From the NCBI GenBank assembly GCA_965198185.1, contig CBDAOU010000002.1:1364001-1428000 (forward strand): a stretch of 64,000 bases of DNA, in the 5' to 3' direction. Numbering within the stretch: the stretch's first letter is position 1; every line of letters starts with the position of its first letter. Both the position numbers and the translations under genes were made by a program. Of this stretch, positions 33,963 to 42,982 are shown piece after piece. The notes under the pieces are model-generated. The model was not told the origin of the DNA and did not search any database. It saw nothing but the letters and a program-made list of their open reading frames with translations. This stretch comes from JAJECS01 sp965198185 (GTDB lineage: Bacteria; Chloroflexota; UBA11872).

Positions 33963-35879
33963 GTGAGACGAGACGCCCACATCATCCGCTGGTGCCGGGC
34001 GGGCCGGCTGGCAGGGGCTCTAACCGGCCTGATTGCCTTGTCGGCGGTGGTGCTGGCGACCATGCCAGGACGCGCGGCCGCGGTGAATACCGTCGCCGTG
34101 CCCTTTCATCCCCAGGCGACCGTTCGACTCGAAGGCGCGGGGTGGGGCCACGGCGTGGGGATGTCGCAGTGGGGCGCTCGCGGACGGGCGCATGCCGGCC
34201 AATCGGCGGCGGAAATCCTGCAGGCCTACTACCCGGGCACCGGGATCGGCCAGGCCGACACCGCCGGCACGCAGATCCGGGTGCTCATTGACCGCGCCTA
34301 CCGGCCCCCGGCCGTCGACGGCTCGACCGGGTCATCGAATGGCCTGCCAGGCGACATCATCGGCATCGGCGGAAGCTGGCAAGTCGAGAATGTCACCGGC
34401 CCACTGCCGGCGGGCGCCCGCCTGCGCCTGCTTGAGCAAACCGGCAGCGGCGGCATAACCGTCGGCGTGATCAATCCCAGCGGCGTGTGGACTCAAGGCT
34501 TTCAGCTGCCGAGCGTCCTGGTCATCAAGCCGCTGGAAGCAGCTACCCGTCTGCGGGCGGTGCACAAGCCCGCCTCGAAGAGCGAGCAGGTCTCTGGCGC
34601 CTATCTCGACACCTATCGCGGCGCGCTGGTGCTGCATGCCCACGGAGAATCCCAGGTCGACACCGTCAACGTCCTCCCGATCGAGGACTACCTGCGCGGC
34701 GTGGTGCCGGCGGAGATGCCCTTCCACTGGCCCGCCGCGGCCTTGCAGGCCCAGGCCATCGCCGCCCGCGGCTACGCCCTCACCGGACTGCGGTCCAACC
34801 ACTCGATGTGGGACATCGACGACACGCCGAACCACCAGGCCTACGCGGGCGCCAACCACGAAACCGAGTCGACCAACGCGGCGGTCGACGCCACGGCCGG
34901 ACAGGTGCTGACCTACGCCGGTGAAACGGTGCGCCCCTACTATTTCAGCACCAGCAATGGGCACACCGAGGCGAGCAGCGACCAGTTCGGCGGAGCGCCG
35001 CTGCCCTATTTGCAGGGCGTTTCCGACGTCGACCCATCGGGACGCCCCTGGGATGCCGACTCGCCATTCGGAACCTGGCGCACCGAGGCATTCGCGCTGA
35101 CGGTGCTGGGTGACGCGCTGCGGGCGGCGGCGGGTGTCGCCCTGGGCGACATCCAGAGCCTGGACATTCGACGCACGGACGGCGGGCGCACCGTGCGAAT
35201 CCACGTCAACGGCACCGCCGGCTCGGCAGAGGTCAGCCACCTTGACTTTAGGAGCGCATTTAACGCGCACGCCGCGCCCCAGGTCGGCGCGATCGCCAGC
35301 TCGCACTTCCGCATCTTGCTCGCGCACTCGCTCACCCGTCCCGCCGTTCCGCTCAACCTGCCCAACGGCCAATCCCGCTACTACGACGACACCGGCCACA
35401 ATGTCGTGTACGGCTTTCTGCGCTACTTCGACGCAAACGGCGGCGTCGAGACATTCGGGCTGCCGCTGACCGAAGAGTTCGTCCGCGGCGGACGCACCGT
35501 GCAGTATTTCGAAAAGGCGCGCTTCGAGTACCACCCCGAGCACGCCGGCACCCGCTACGAGGTCCAACTGGGCCTGCTGGGCGACGAGGTGACGGCCGCG
35601 CGGCGACCGTTCCCGCGCGCCGAGCCGATCCCACGAGAGCCCAACCACCGCTACTTCCCCGAGACCAGGCAGGCGGTGCACTACGCGTTCCTGGCCTACT
35701 GGGAGTCCCAGGGCGCACTCGACCGCTTTGGCTACCCAATCTCCGACGAAATGCACGAGAACGGGCGCACCGTGCAGTACTTCCAGCGCGCCCGGTTCGA
35801 GTGGTACCCCGAGTTCGGCGAGGTTCGCCTCGGATCAATCGGCGCCGAGCTGCTGCGGCAGCGCGGGCTGCTGCCATAG
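33963..35879 (+). CDS. Secreted SpoIID/LytB-domain protein with two C-terminal LGFP-like repeats
   Basis: A 638-residue exported protein. A signal peptide (ALTGLIALSAVVLATMPGRA) covers about residues 18-40. The SpoIID domain has LEGAGWGHGVGMSQWGARG near 55-75, VLPIEDYLRGVVPAEMP near 240, QAIAARGYAL, and PYYFSTSNGHTEASSDQFGG near 325. Two similar C-terminal repeats (about 460-515 and 560-620) share FLxYxxxxGxxxxFGxPxxxEx...VQYFxxARFExxPE, a likely cell-wall or polysaccharide-binding module. SpoIID homologues cleave denuded glycan strands. No sporulation genes are nearby. GTG 33963 is favoured because it sits directly before the signal peptide; TACACT at 33948-33953 may be the -10 box of a nearly leaderless mRNA. 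Confidence 0.85.
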   Translation: MRRDAHIIRWCRAGRLAGALTGLIALSAVVLATMPGRAAAVNTVAVPFHPQATVRLEGAGWGHGVGMSQWGARGRAHAGQSAAEILQAYYPGTGIGQADTAGTQIRVLIDRAYRPPAVDGSTGSSNGLPGDIIGIGGSWQVENVTGPLPAGARLRLLEQTGSGGITVGVINPSGVWTQGFQLPSVLVIKPLEAATRLRAVHKPASKSEQVSGAYLDTYRGALVLHAHGESQVDTVNVLPIEDYLRGVVPAEMPFHWPAAALQAQAIAARGYALTGLRSNHSMWDIDDTPNHQAYAGANHETESTNAAVDATAGQVLTYAGETVRPYYFSTSNGHTEASSDQFGGAPLPYLQGVSDVDPSGRPWDADSPFGTWRTEAFALTVLGDALRAAAGVALGDIQSLDIRRTDGGRTVRIHVNGTAGSAEVSHLDFRSAFNAHAAPQVGAIASSHFRILLAHSLTRPAVPLNLPNGQSRYYDDTGHNVVYGFLRYFDANGGVETFGLPLTEEFVRGGRTVQYFEKARFEYHPEHAGTRYEVQLGLLGDEVTAARRPFPRAEPIPREPNHRYFPETRQAVHYAFLAYWESQGALDRFGYPISDEMHENGRTVQYFQRARFEWYPEFGEVRLGSIGAELLRQRGLLP

Positions 35880-36022
35880 CGGCTAAGATTCAGACCGCCA
35901 GGGGACGCACTCCCGGAACCGTCCAGACGCCACGCATCGCGCCCGAACAACAGGCCAGCATCGCCGAGCAGCGCGCCCAAGCGCACACCACCCGGCGCAC
36001 GACGGTCGCCGCCCTTGAAGAG

Positions 36023-36877
36023 TTGCTATTCGAGCCCGTGCCGGTCCTCGACCACGGCTTCATCCGCGTCGTCGACTACATGGGCGACGACGAGGCCATC
36101 GTGCAAGCCGCGCGCGTCTCCTACGGCCGCGGCAGCAAGCGGCAACGGCGCGACCGCGGCCTCATTCGCTACCTCATGCGCCACTGGCACACCACGCCCT
36201 TCGAGATGTGCGAGATCAAGCTGCACGTCAAGCTGCCGATCTTCGTGGCGCGCCAGTGGATCCGCCACCGCACCGCCAGCGTGAACGAGTACTCCGCGCG
36301 CTACTCCGTGCTCGACCACGAGTTCTACGTCCCGGAGCGCGACCGCCTGCAAGCGCAATCGACCCTCAACAGCCAGGGCAGCGGGGACGTGCTGAACGAC
36401 GACGAGGCCCAGCGCGTGCTCGACCTCCTCACCACCGACGCCGGCCAGGCCTACGAGCACTACGAGGAGATGCTGAACCTGGACGCCGAAGGAGCGACGC
36501 TCGATGCCGACCGCCAGGGTCTGGCCCGCGAGCTGGCGCGGATGAACCTCTCCCTCAATTTCTACACCCAGTGGTACTGGAAGATCGACCTGCTGAACCT
36601 GCTGCACTTCGTCTGGCTGCGCGCGGACCCCCACGCGCAATACGAAATCCGCGCCTATGCCGAAGTGCTGCTCGACGTCATCCGCCGCTGGGTGCCGCTC
36701 ACCTTTGACGCCTTCATGGACTACCGCATGAACGCCGCCTCGATCTCCGGCCCGGGCCTGGCCGTCCTGCGCCGCATGCTCAACGGCGAAGCGGTCGACC
36801 AGGAATCCAGCGGCCTCGCACCCGCCGAATGGCGCGAGCTGATGAAGCTGCTGGAACGCCCGACGGAAGGAGCCTGA
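36023..36877 (+). CDS. thyX: Flavin-dependent thymidylate synthase ThyX, start uncertain
   Basis: Makes dTMP from dUMP using FAD and methylene-tetrahydrofolate. The diagnostic RHRTASVNEYSARY motif is at about residue 87 of this model, preceded by RYLMRHWHTTPFEMCEIKLH. Coding-like sequence (APEQQASIAEQRAQAHTTRR) extends in frame back to 35885, directly after the previous stop. That extension has no ATG, GTG or TTG. The usable in-frame starts are TTG 36023 and GTG 36038, or an unusual ATT at 35888. A lost start or small indel upstream is possible. It is followed after 1 bp by the toxin-antitoxin pair. Confidence 0.92.
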   Translation: MLFEPVPVLDHGFIRVVDYMGDDEAIVQAARVSYGRGSKRQRRDRGLIRYLMRHWHTTPFEMCEIKLHVKLPIFVARQWIRHRTASVNEYSARYSVLDHEFYVPERDRLQAQSTLNSQGSGDVLNDDEAQRVLDLLTTDAGQAYEHYEEMLNLDAEGATLDADRQGLARELARMNLSLNFYTQWYWKIDLLNLLHFVWLRADPHAQYEIRAYAEVLLDVIRRWVPLTFDAFMDYRMNAASISGPGLAVLRRMLNGEAVDQESSGLAPAEWRELMKLLERPTEGA

Positions 36878-36878
36878 C

Positions 36879-37214
36879 ATGGCCCGCAGCAGTCGCCTCG
36901 CCAAGGGCGAAATCCAGGTGCCCCGGCAAGAGTTGGCCGACTTCTGCAAGCGCTGGCAAATCTCGGAACTTGCGCTATTCGGATCGGTGCTGCGCGACGA
37001 CTTCGGGCCGGAGAGCGACGTCGACGTGTTGGTGAGCTACCTGCCAGAAGCGCAGCACGGGCTTCTTGAGATGGTGACAATGGAGGAGGAGCTAAGTCAG
37101 TTGCTCGGACGCAAGGCAGACTTAGTCAGCCGCCGGGGCATCGAGCGGAGTCGCAACTACATCCGCCGCCGGGCGATCCTCGATTCCGCCGAGGTCATCT
37201 ATGCAGCGCGATGA
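36879..37214 (+). CDS. Minimal nucleotidyltransferase (MntA-type antitoxin)
   Basis: A 111-residue protein of the MNT nucleotidyltransferase fold. LALFGSVLRDDFGPESDVDVLVSY (residues about 31-54) is the GSx(n)DxD active-site signature. In MntA/HepT systems the nucleotidyltransferase inactivates the HEPN toxin by AMPylation. It overlaps the HEPN gene by 14 bp and starts 1 bp after thyX. The N-terminal extension (IQVPRQELADFCKRWQISEL) is typical. Confidence 0.85.
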   Translation: MARSSRLAKGEIQVPRQELADFCKRWQISELALFGSVLRDDFGPESDVDVLVSYLPEAQHGLLEMVTMEEELSQLLGRKADLVSRRGIERSRNYIRRRAILDSAEVIYAAR

Positions 37215-37548
37215 GAACGCCTACTTGCTGGACATGCTTCTGGAAGCGCGCGCCGCGCTTGAGATCACAGCCGGGCTCAGCTTCCGCCAATTCGAGCAAA
37301 GCAGCCTGCATTGGCGCGCAACTCTGAATGCGGTCCAGAACATCGGTGAGGCTGCAGCCAGGGTCGGTGCGGACATTCGGCAAGCTCAGCCAGAGATTCC
37401 GTGGCGCCGAATCGTCGCCTTCCGTAATCGTGTCGTCCACAAGTACTTTGACGTGGACTTAGATGTTCTCTGGCGGATCACTCAAGTGGAATTGCCGGAC
37501 CTCATCACTCAGATCGAGCCGCTGATTCCAAGTGAGGAGTCGGAGTAG
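37201..37548 (+). CDS. HEPN-domain protein (DUF86, HepT-type toxin)
   Basis: A 115-residue all-helical HEPN protein. The ribonuclease motif Rx4H is in FRNRVVHKYFDVD near residue 81, and the adjacent Tyr (KYF) corresponds to the site AMPylated by MntA. It overlaps the MNT gene by 14 bp, which is the standard layout of a two-gene toxin-antitoxin module. Both catalytic motifs look intact. Confidence 0.87.
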   Translation: MQRDENAYLLDMLLEARAALEITAGLSFRQFEQSSLHWRATLNAVQNIGEAAARVGADIRQAQPEIPWRRIVAFRNRVVHKYFDVDLDVLWRITQVELPDLITQIEPLIPSEESE

Positions 37549-37554
37549 CGCCGC

Positions 37555-38570
37555 CTACCGCGCCGCCCGTAGGGGCAAATCGGCCAGTTCGTGCACGACC
37601 GCCTCGGGGCGTTCGTTGCGTTCCACGCGGGCCACGTTTTCGTAGGCGAAGCGGACGCGCTTGGGCCAGCTTTCGTAGGTCGGCCCGGCGAAGTGGGGCG
37701 TGAGCACGACCTGATCGAACGCGGCCAGCGCCTGCCCGGCCGGAAACGGTTCGGCATCGAATGCATCGAGGCCGGCGCCGCCCAGGTGCCCGCTGTCCAG
37801 CGCGGCGACGAGCGCCGGTTCGTCGATCACACCGCCCCGCGCCGTATTGATCACGATCGCATCCGGCTTCATCTGGGCCAGCTCGGCGGCGGCGATCAGG
37901 CCGCGCGTGCTCTCCATCAGCGGCACGTGGAGCGAGACGATGTCCGAGGTCTCCAAAAGCTCGGACCACGACACGTAGCGGATTTGCAGGCTGTCGGTGA
38001 CCTCGCGGGGCGCCTCTACGACGTCGTGGTATTGGAGCTTCACGTCGAACGGGAGCAGCCGCCGCGCGACCTGCCGGCCAATCTGGCCCAGGCCCACCAG
38101 CCCGACGGTTCGACCCTCAAGCTCGTGCGGCTCCCACTCGGACGTCTTGGCCGCCGTCCAGCGGCCGGACCGCGTATCGCGGTCGATCACCGGCAGACGC
38201 CGGAGCACCGAGAGGATGAGCAGAATCGTGTGCTCGGCCACGGCCACGGCGTTGGCGCCGCCGTTGGTGGCCACCAGTTGCCCAGCGCCCGGCAGCGGTC
38301 GAGGTCAATCGTGTCGTAGCCGGCGGAGAGCAGCTGAATCAGCCGCACCCGCCCGTCGGGATCGTAGATAGCGTCCGGCAGAGGACTGAGGGGTGTCGCG
38401 ATGACCACCTCGGCACTGCGAATCGTCGCGGCGTCCTCGGCGGCCAGCGAGGCAACGTCAACCCCGACGTGCTGCGCCTCGACCAGCTCCCAGCCGGCGG
38501 CAGCGGGCAGCAGCTCATGGGTCAGCCGGCGGCATCCTTCGCCGAATTCCTGATAGAGCGCAATTCTCAT
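37555..38570 (-). pseudogene. D-isomer specific 2-hydroxyacid dehydrogenase, frameshifted
   Basis: A phosphoglycerate-dehydrogenase-like NAD enzyme split into two frames. From ATG 38570 (MRIALYQEFGEG) the first frame holds the N-terminal substrate domain up to DLDRCRALG. From about 38276 onward another frame carries ATNGGANAVAVAEHT, the NAD motif VGLVGLGQIGRQVA, NTARGGVIDEPAL (catalytic Arg) and LTPHFAGPT (catalytic His). One shifted base at about 38276-38292 restores a full-length protein of about 338 residues. Every catalytic residue is present, so a sequence error or very recent mutation is likely. Confidence 0.87.
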
Positions 38571-38657
38571 CGAGCGGTTTCTCGCGGGTGAATTGGTGCT
38601 ATCGCGGTCGGTCGCGGGCATACCCTAGCAGCCGTGCGGGGCAAGTTCGGCGATAGG

Positions 38658-40184
38658 CTACGGCTCGGGGTAGCCGGCGGCGGCCAGCGCCGCCCGCGCT
38701 TCGGCGGCTTCGTCCCAGGCAACGCTGTGGTCGGCATAGGCGATGCTGCTTTCGTGGCCCTTGCCCGCCAGCAGCACCGTGTCGCCGGCATGGGCCGCGG
38801 CGATGGCCATGTGAATGGCCGCCCGGCGATCCAGCACGATGTCGATCCACACGTCTGGACGCACCTCCCGGGCTCCGGCGACGACGGCCTCGGCAATGGC
38901 CCGCGGGTCCTCGCTGCGCGGGTCCTCGTCGGCCACCACCATCCAGTCCGCCAACTCGGCCGCCGCGCGACCCAGCAGCGGCCGCTTGCTTCGATCCTGA
39001 TCGCCGGCGCTGCCGAACACGGCGATGAGCCGTCCGGCGGTCTGCGGACGGAGCGCGCGCAGACAGGCCTCCAGCGCGGCCGGCGTGTGCGCAAAGTCCA
39101 CGATCACAGCGAACGGCTGACCGCACTCGATGGGCTGCATCCGTCCGGGCACGGGCGCGATGTGCGGCAGCGCCGCCATCGCAGCGTCGAGGCTGCCGCT
39201 GATCGACCCCACGCATGCCGTGGCGGCGGCGATGTTGAAGGCGTTCCACGGGCCGACGAGCTTGGTGGGAACGGTCCAGCGGCCCCACGGAGAATTCAGC
39301 GTCACCTGCCGGCGTCCATCGTCGGATTCAGTCCACTCGGCCTGCACATCCGCCGCCGGTCCGCGACCAAACGTAATCACGTCGCTTTGGGTGTGTCGCG
39401 CGAACCCCGCGACAACGGGATCGTCCGCGTTGAGAATTGCCGCGCGGCCTCGCTCGGTAGCAGGAGTCGCGTCCAGCAGATCGAGCAGCCGGCGCTTCGC
39501 CCGCCGGTAGCCGTCGATGCCGCCGTGAAGGTCGAGGTGCTCGTGGGTCACGTTGGTGATCACCGCACGGTCGAAGCTGAATCCGTCCACGCGCTGGAGC
39601 TCCAGCGCGTGGGAGGCCACTTCGAGCACGGTCCAGTCGGCGCCCGCATCCACCAGCTCGCGCAACTGCCTGGCGATCTGCGGCGCCTCGGGCGTGGTCA
39701 GCCGTCCTGCGGCCGGCCGCCATCCGCCGCCAAGCCATGTGCCCACGGTGGTCATCGCGCCGGCCGCGTGCCCCTGCGCCTCAAGCATCGCCGCGATCAG
39801 ATGGCTGGTGGTGGTCTTGCCGTCCGTTCCCGTCACGCCGACCGTGCCCAGCGCGAGATCGGGTTCACCCCAAAGACATCGCGCCAGCGCCGCCAGTGCC
39901 CGCCGGCCGTCCGGCACGAGCGCGAGCCCCACGTGCGCCGGAAGCTCGACGGGACGCTCGGCGACCACGGCCACCGCACCGGCGGCTACGGCCGCGGGAA
40001 TGTAGGCATGGCCGTCGTCGCGCAGCCCTCGCCGCGCGACGAAGCAGGCGCCGGGGCCAACCTGTCGCGAGTCAAAGTGCACCGAGGCAATTGGTTCACG
40101 AGCCGGTTGGCGCAGCTGCGCGTCCGGACAGGCCGCCAGGAGATCCGTGAATGCCCGCGGGACAGGCGACCCGGCGTCGGTCAT
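38658..40184 (-). CDS. murE: UDP-N-acetylmuramyl-tripeptide synthetase MurE
   Basis: A 508-residue Mur ligase that adds the third amino acid to UDP-MurNAc-L-Ala-D-Glu in peptidoglycan synthesis. VGVTGTDGKTTTSHLIAAML near residue 115 is the ATP loop, ITNVTHEHLDLHGGIDGY near 210 the Mur motif, and VFGSAGDQDRSKRPLLG near 385 the C-terminal domain. The specificity loop reads DEDPRSEDP, close to the meso-diaminopimelate form DNPR. ATG 40184 overlaps the FemAB-like stop (ATGA). Confidence 0.9.
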   Translation of the reverse strand: MTDAGSPVPRAFTDLLAACPDAQLRQPAREPIASVHFDSRQVGPGACFVARRGLRDDGHAYIPAAVAAGAVAVVAERPVELPAHVGLALVPDGRRALAALARCLWGEPDLALGTVGVTGTDGKTTTSHLIAAMLEAQGHAAGAMTTVGTWLGGGWRPAAGRLTTPEAPQIARQLRELVDAGADWTVLEVASHALELQRVDGFSFDRAVITNVTHEHLDLHGGIDGYRRAKRRLLDLLDATPATERGRAAILNADDPVVAGFARHTQSDVITFGRGPAADVQAEWTESDDGRRQVTLNSPWGRWTVPTKLVGPWNAFNIAAATACVGSISGSLDAAMAALPHIAPVPGRMQPIECGQPFAVIVDFAHTPAALEACLRALRPQTAGRLIAVFGSAGDQDRSKRPLLGRAAAELADWMVVADEDPRSEDPRAIAEAVVAGAREVRPDVWIDIVLDRRAAIHMAIAAAHAGDTVLLAGKGHESSIAYADHSVAWDEAAEARAALAAAGYPEP

Positions 40185-41233
40185 ACCGGACCCGCCCGGC
40201 CGGCGCGGACACGCTGCAACGTGTCCCGCAGGCGCAGCGCGGCGCGGGTCAACAGCCACGCGCGAACGGGCTGCAGGGGCAGATCGAACGCGCCGGGGAA
40301 TGTCACCAGGTCAGGGTTGAATCCGAGCTTGAACCGGTGCACGCCGGCCATGGCGTCGTTTGGGTCGTCGCGGTCCGCCATCCCCCACAGGTCATAGCGC
40401 GAGAATCCGCTCGCCTTCGCCCACTGCATGGCCGCCCACTGGGCCGCGTGGGGCGCCATCAGGTTGCGGTGCTCGTTGGACGATCCGCCGAACACGTAGG
40501 CGGCAGTGCGACCCGCGCCCACCACCATCAGCGCCGCCAGCGGCGTTCCCTGATGGCGCGCAATCAGCAACGCCCCGTGATCGGGCCGGAACGTCTGCCA
40601 CACATCCCGGTAGTACGACGGATGGTGAACGGCAAACCGTTCACGGGACGCGGTGACGCGCATCAGGTGGACGAACGCCTCGAAATCCGCGTCGTGCTCG
40701 GCGACCGAGACCTCGACGCCGCGGCGGCCCGCGAGCCGGATGTTGTAGCGCATCTTGGGCTTGAAGCCGGCCAGGATCTCGGTCTCAGGTCGCTCAAGGT
40801 CGACCACCGCGGTGCGCGGGATCTGCACGTATTGGCCGGACGGCCGGAATCCACAGGCCGGCAGCGCCTCGGCGGCAAAGTCGCTTGGTGGCTCGACGCG
40901 CACGAACGAGGCGCCGTGGTCCCGGCCGACCTCGATTGCCGCGCGCACCACCGCCGCCGCCTCGTCAGGGGTATCGGCGAGCGGTCCGCGCGGCACATAG
41001 GCCAGGCCAACACGCGGCCCGCCCGGCCCGAGCCGCTTGGTTCGGACGAGCACCTGGGCCCCGGCCGCGAGGCCGCCGTCCCCGCGCGGCTGAGCCAGCC
41101 GAATCGCGCGCCACCCGTAGCGAGACTTGAGCTCCCCCCAGCGCCACGACTGCAGGAATCCGCCATCCCGGTGTCCGGCCACAAAGCCCTCCCACGCGCC
41201 CTGGGACTCGACCGGGGAGACGGCAGCGGTCAT
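40181..41233 (-). CDS. FemAB/GNAT-like peptidoglycan peptide-bridge aminoacyltransferase
   Basis: A 350-residue protein with the double GNAT-like fold of the Fem family, which uses aminoacyl-tRNA to add bridge residues to the cell-wall precursor. Family-like segments are GGFLQSWRWGELKSRYGW near residue 20, FKPKMRYNIRLAGRRGVEV near 165, and RYDLWGMADRDDPNDAMAGV plus FKLGFNPDLVTFPGAFDLP in the C-terminal part. It stands next to murE and overlaps it and the UbiE-like gene by 4 bp each. The acceptor could be lipid II or another amino-acylated substrate. Confidence 0.85.
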   Translation of the reverse strand: MTAAVSPVESQGAWEGFVAGHRDGGFLQSWRWGELKSRYGWRAIRLAQPRGDGGLAAGAQVLVRTKRLGPGGPRVGLAYVPRGPLADTPDEAAAVVRAAIEVGRDHGASFVRVEPPSDFAAEALPACGFRPSGQYVQIPRTAVVDLERPETEILAGFKPKMRYNIRLAGRRGVEVSVAEHDADFEAFVHLMRVTASRERFAVHHPSYYRDVWQTFRPDHGALLIARHQGTPLAALMVVGAGRTAAYVFGGSSNEHRNLMAPHAAQWAAMQWAKASGFSRYDLWGMADRDDPNDAMAGVHRFKLGFNPDLVTFPGAFDLPLQPVRAWLLTRAALRLRDTLQRVRAGRAGPV

Positions 41234-41925
41234 GGCCGCCGCGCCACGTGGAGGGCCACGGCGCCAAAACCGTGCTTCCGGAACCGTACGTCCACAAACC
41301 CGGCAGCTTCCATCTGGTCGGCCAGCTCCTGCGCCGTGGGAAAGTCGTCCACCGATTGCGGCAGCCACGTGTAGGCCGCTCCGTGGCCGCTGAGCCGACG
41401 CCCGAGCCAGGGGATCCAGCGATGGAAATAGAGGCGGAAGAACTGGCGGAACACCGGCGTGCGCACCGGCGTCATCTCCAGGATGACCAGCACGCCGCCC
41501 GGACGCAGCACGCGCGCGAAGCTTCGCCAGGCCCGCGGCAGGCTATCCAGATTGCGCGGCAGAAAAGCGCTGACGACCGCATCGACGGAGCCGGATGCCA
41601 GCGGCAGGCAGAGCGCGTCGCCCTGCAGCGCACAGACGTCGGCGCCGGCATGCCGGACGCGGGCCATCCCGTGGGCCAGCATCTCGCCGGCGAAGTCGAG
41701 CGCGATGACCCGGGGAGCGTGCGCCGAGCTGCGCCAGACTTCCAGCGCGAGGTCGAACGTCCCGGCGCCGGCGTCAAGAACGGTCGCGGGCCGCCCTTCA
41801 AGCGCCTGCGCCACCGCATCGCGGCGCCAGCCCCGGTCCATCCCGAAGCTCATCAGCCGATTGAGAACGTCGTAGCGGGGTGCGATCGCATCGAACATGG
41901 GACGCACCCAGGGCGATTTGGCCAT
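41230..41925 (-). CDS. UbiE/COQ5-type class I SAM methyltransferase
   Basis: A 231-residue methyltransferase probably acting on a quinone precursor. The start MFDAIAPRYDVLNRLMSFGMD is the UbiE/MenG signature. VLDAGAGTFDLAL near residue 49 is SAM motif I (usually DVACGTGD), and SAFLPRNLDSLPRAW near 116 corresponds to the GLRN block. GGVLVILEMTPV follows. It lies next to a polyprenyl synthase, which fits isoprenoid-quinone biosynthesis. Confidence 0.85.
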   Translation of the reverse strand: MAKSPWVRPMFDAIAPRYDVLNRLMSFGMDRGWRRDAVAQALEGRPATVLDAGAGTFDLALEVWRSSAHAPRVIALDFAGEMLAHGMARVRHAGADVCALQGDALCLPLASGSVDAVVSAFLPRNLDSLPRAWRSFARVLRPGGVLVILEMTPVRTPVFRQFFRLYFHRWIPWLGRRLSGHGAAYTWLPQSVDDFPTAQELADQMEAAGFVDVRFRKHGFGAVALHVARRP

Positions 41926-41950
41926 GCCGCATTATCGGCCGCGCGGGCGG

Positions 41951-42982
41951 CTAGCGGGTGCGCTCGGTCGCCTGCCGGATAAAGGCCGCAAAGGACTCGG
42001 GCGACGGCGCCGGACGAACGCGGTCCAGGGCTGCCTGGGCACGCGCCGCATAGCACCCCGCGACGCCGGCCGCTTCCTCCACCGCGCCCGAGGCCTTGAT
42101 CGCGTCCAGGGCCTGCGCCACGGCCGCGTCATCCGTCGCTTGTCCGGCGAGAACGGCGCGCACCGGGTCATCACCGCTCGCCTCGTTGCGCAGGTACAAG
42201 ATGACCGGCAGCGTGACAAGCCCGGCGCGAAGGTCGGTGCCTACCGGCTTGCCGGTCTCGGCGACCAATCCGCTGATATCCAGAATGTCGTCGGTGATTT
42301 GAAACGCCATGCCGAGGCTCCAGCCCAAGTCGCGGAAGGCCTCGCGCTCAGTTGCTGAGGCGTCGCCCAGCACGGCGGCGGCTTCACAGGCGAGCGCAAA
42401 AAGCGAAGCCGTCTTGTGCCCGGTTTTTTTCAGGTATTGCTGCCGAGCAAGGTCGCCCGGGTCGTCGTAGCTCGGGATCACGAATTCGCTCATGGACATG
42501 TCGTGGATGGTGGCGGCGAACAAACGCACGATGACCGGTCGATCGAGCTGCGCGACCAGGTCGGCGGCCGTTGCAAAGAGGTAGTCGCCGGCCAGCACGG
42601 CGATCTTTTGCGACCACATCACGTGCACGGCGGGCTGCCCGCGCCGCTCGGGCGAGCTGTCGACAATGTCGTCGTGCACCAGCGTGGCCGAGTGCAACAC
42701 CTCCGTAGCCGCGGCCAGTTTGGCTACTGCTTCCGGCCGCCCGCCGACGACCTGGGCTACGTGAAGCGCCAGGGACGGCCGGAGGCGCTTGCCCGGCGCC
42801 AGGAGCACCGCCTTGAGGACTTCCTCCAATAGGGGAACTTCGGGGACGCGCGTGCAGGCGCGGAGAACTTCCTCAACGTCGACAAGCTGCGGCGCGACCA
42901 GGGTGGTCGCTAGCTCGTCAGCATCGGCCGCCGATTGATGGTCAGGCACGAGCGGCGGGGGCACCGAAGACGGCGCGCGCAT
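41951..42982 (-). CDS. Polyprenyl synthetase (trans-prenyl diphosphate synthase)
   Basis: A 343-residue trans-prenyltransferase of the IspA/IspB type. The first Asp-rich motif LVHDDIVD is near residue 113, preceded by GKRLRPSLALHVAQ. The second Asp-rich motif ITDDILDISG is near 233. It extends isoprenoid chains, most likely for quinone or undecaprenyl carriers. ATG 42982 has GAGAGGA about 10 nt upstream but overlaps tatD by 41 bp; GTG 42949 is an alternative with a small overlap. Confidence 0.92.
   Translation of the reverse strand: MRAPSSVPPPLVPDHQSAADADELATTLVAPQLVDVEEVLRACTRVPEVPLLEEVLKAVLLAPGKRLRPSLALHVAQVVGGRPEAVAKLAAATEVLHSATLVHDDIVDSSPERRGQPAVHVMWSQKIAVLAGDYLFATAADLVAQLDRPVIVRLFAATIHDMSMSEFVIPSYDDPGDLARQQYLKKTGHKTASLFALACEAAAVLGDASATEREAFRDLGWSLGMAFQITDDILDISGLVAETGKPVGTDLRAGLVTLPVILYLRNEASGDDPVRAVLAGQATDDAAVAQALDAIKASGAVEEAAGVAGCYAARAQAALDRVRPAPSPESFAAFIRQATERTR

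Noticed and set aside
38634..40397. 587-codon plus-strand open frame opposite murE
   Set aside because: MurE motifs are intact on the minus strand; the antisense frame has no recognisable domain.
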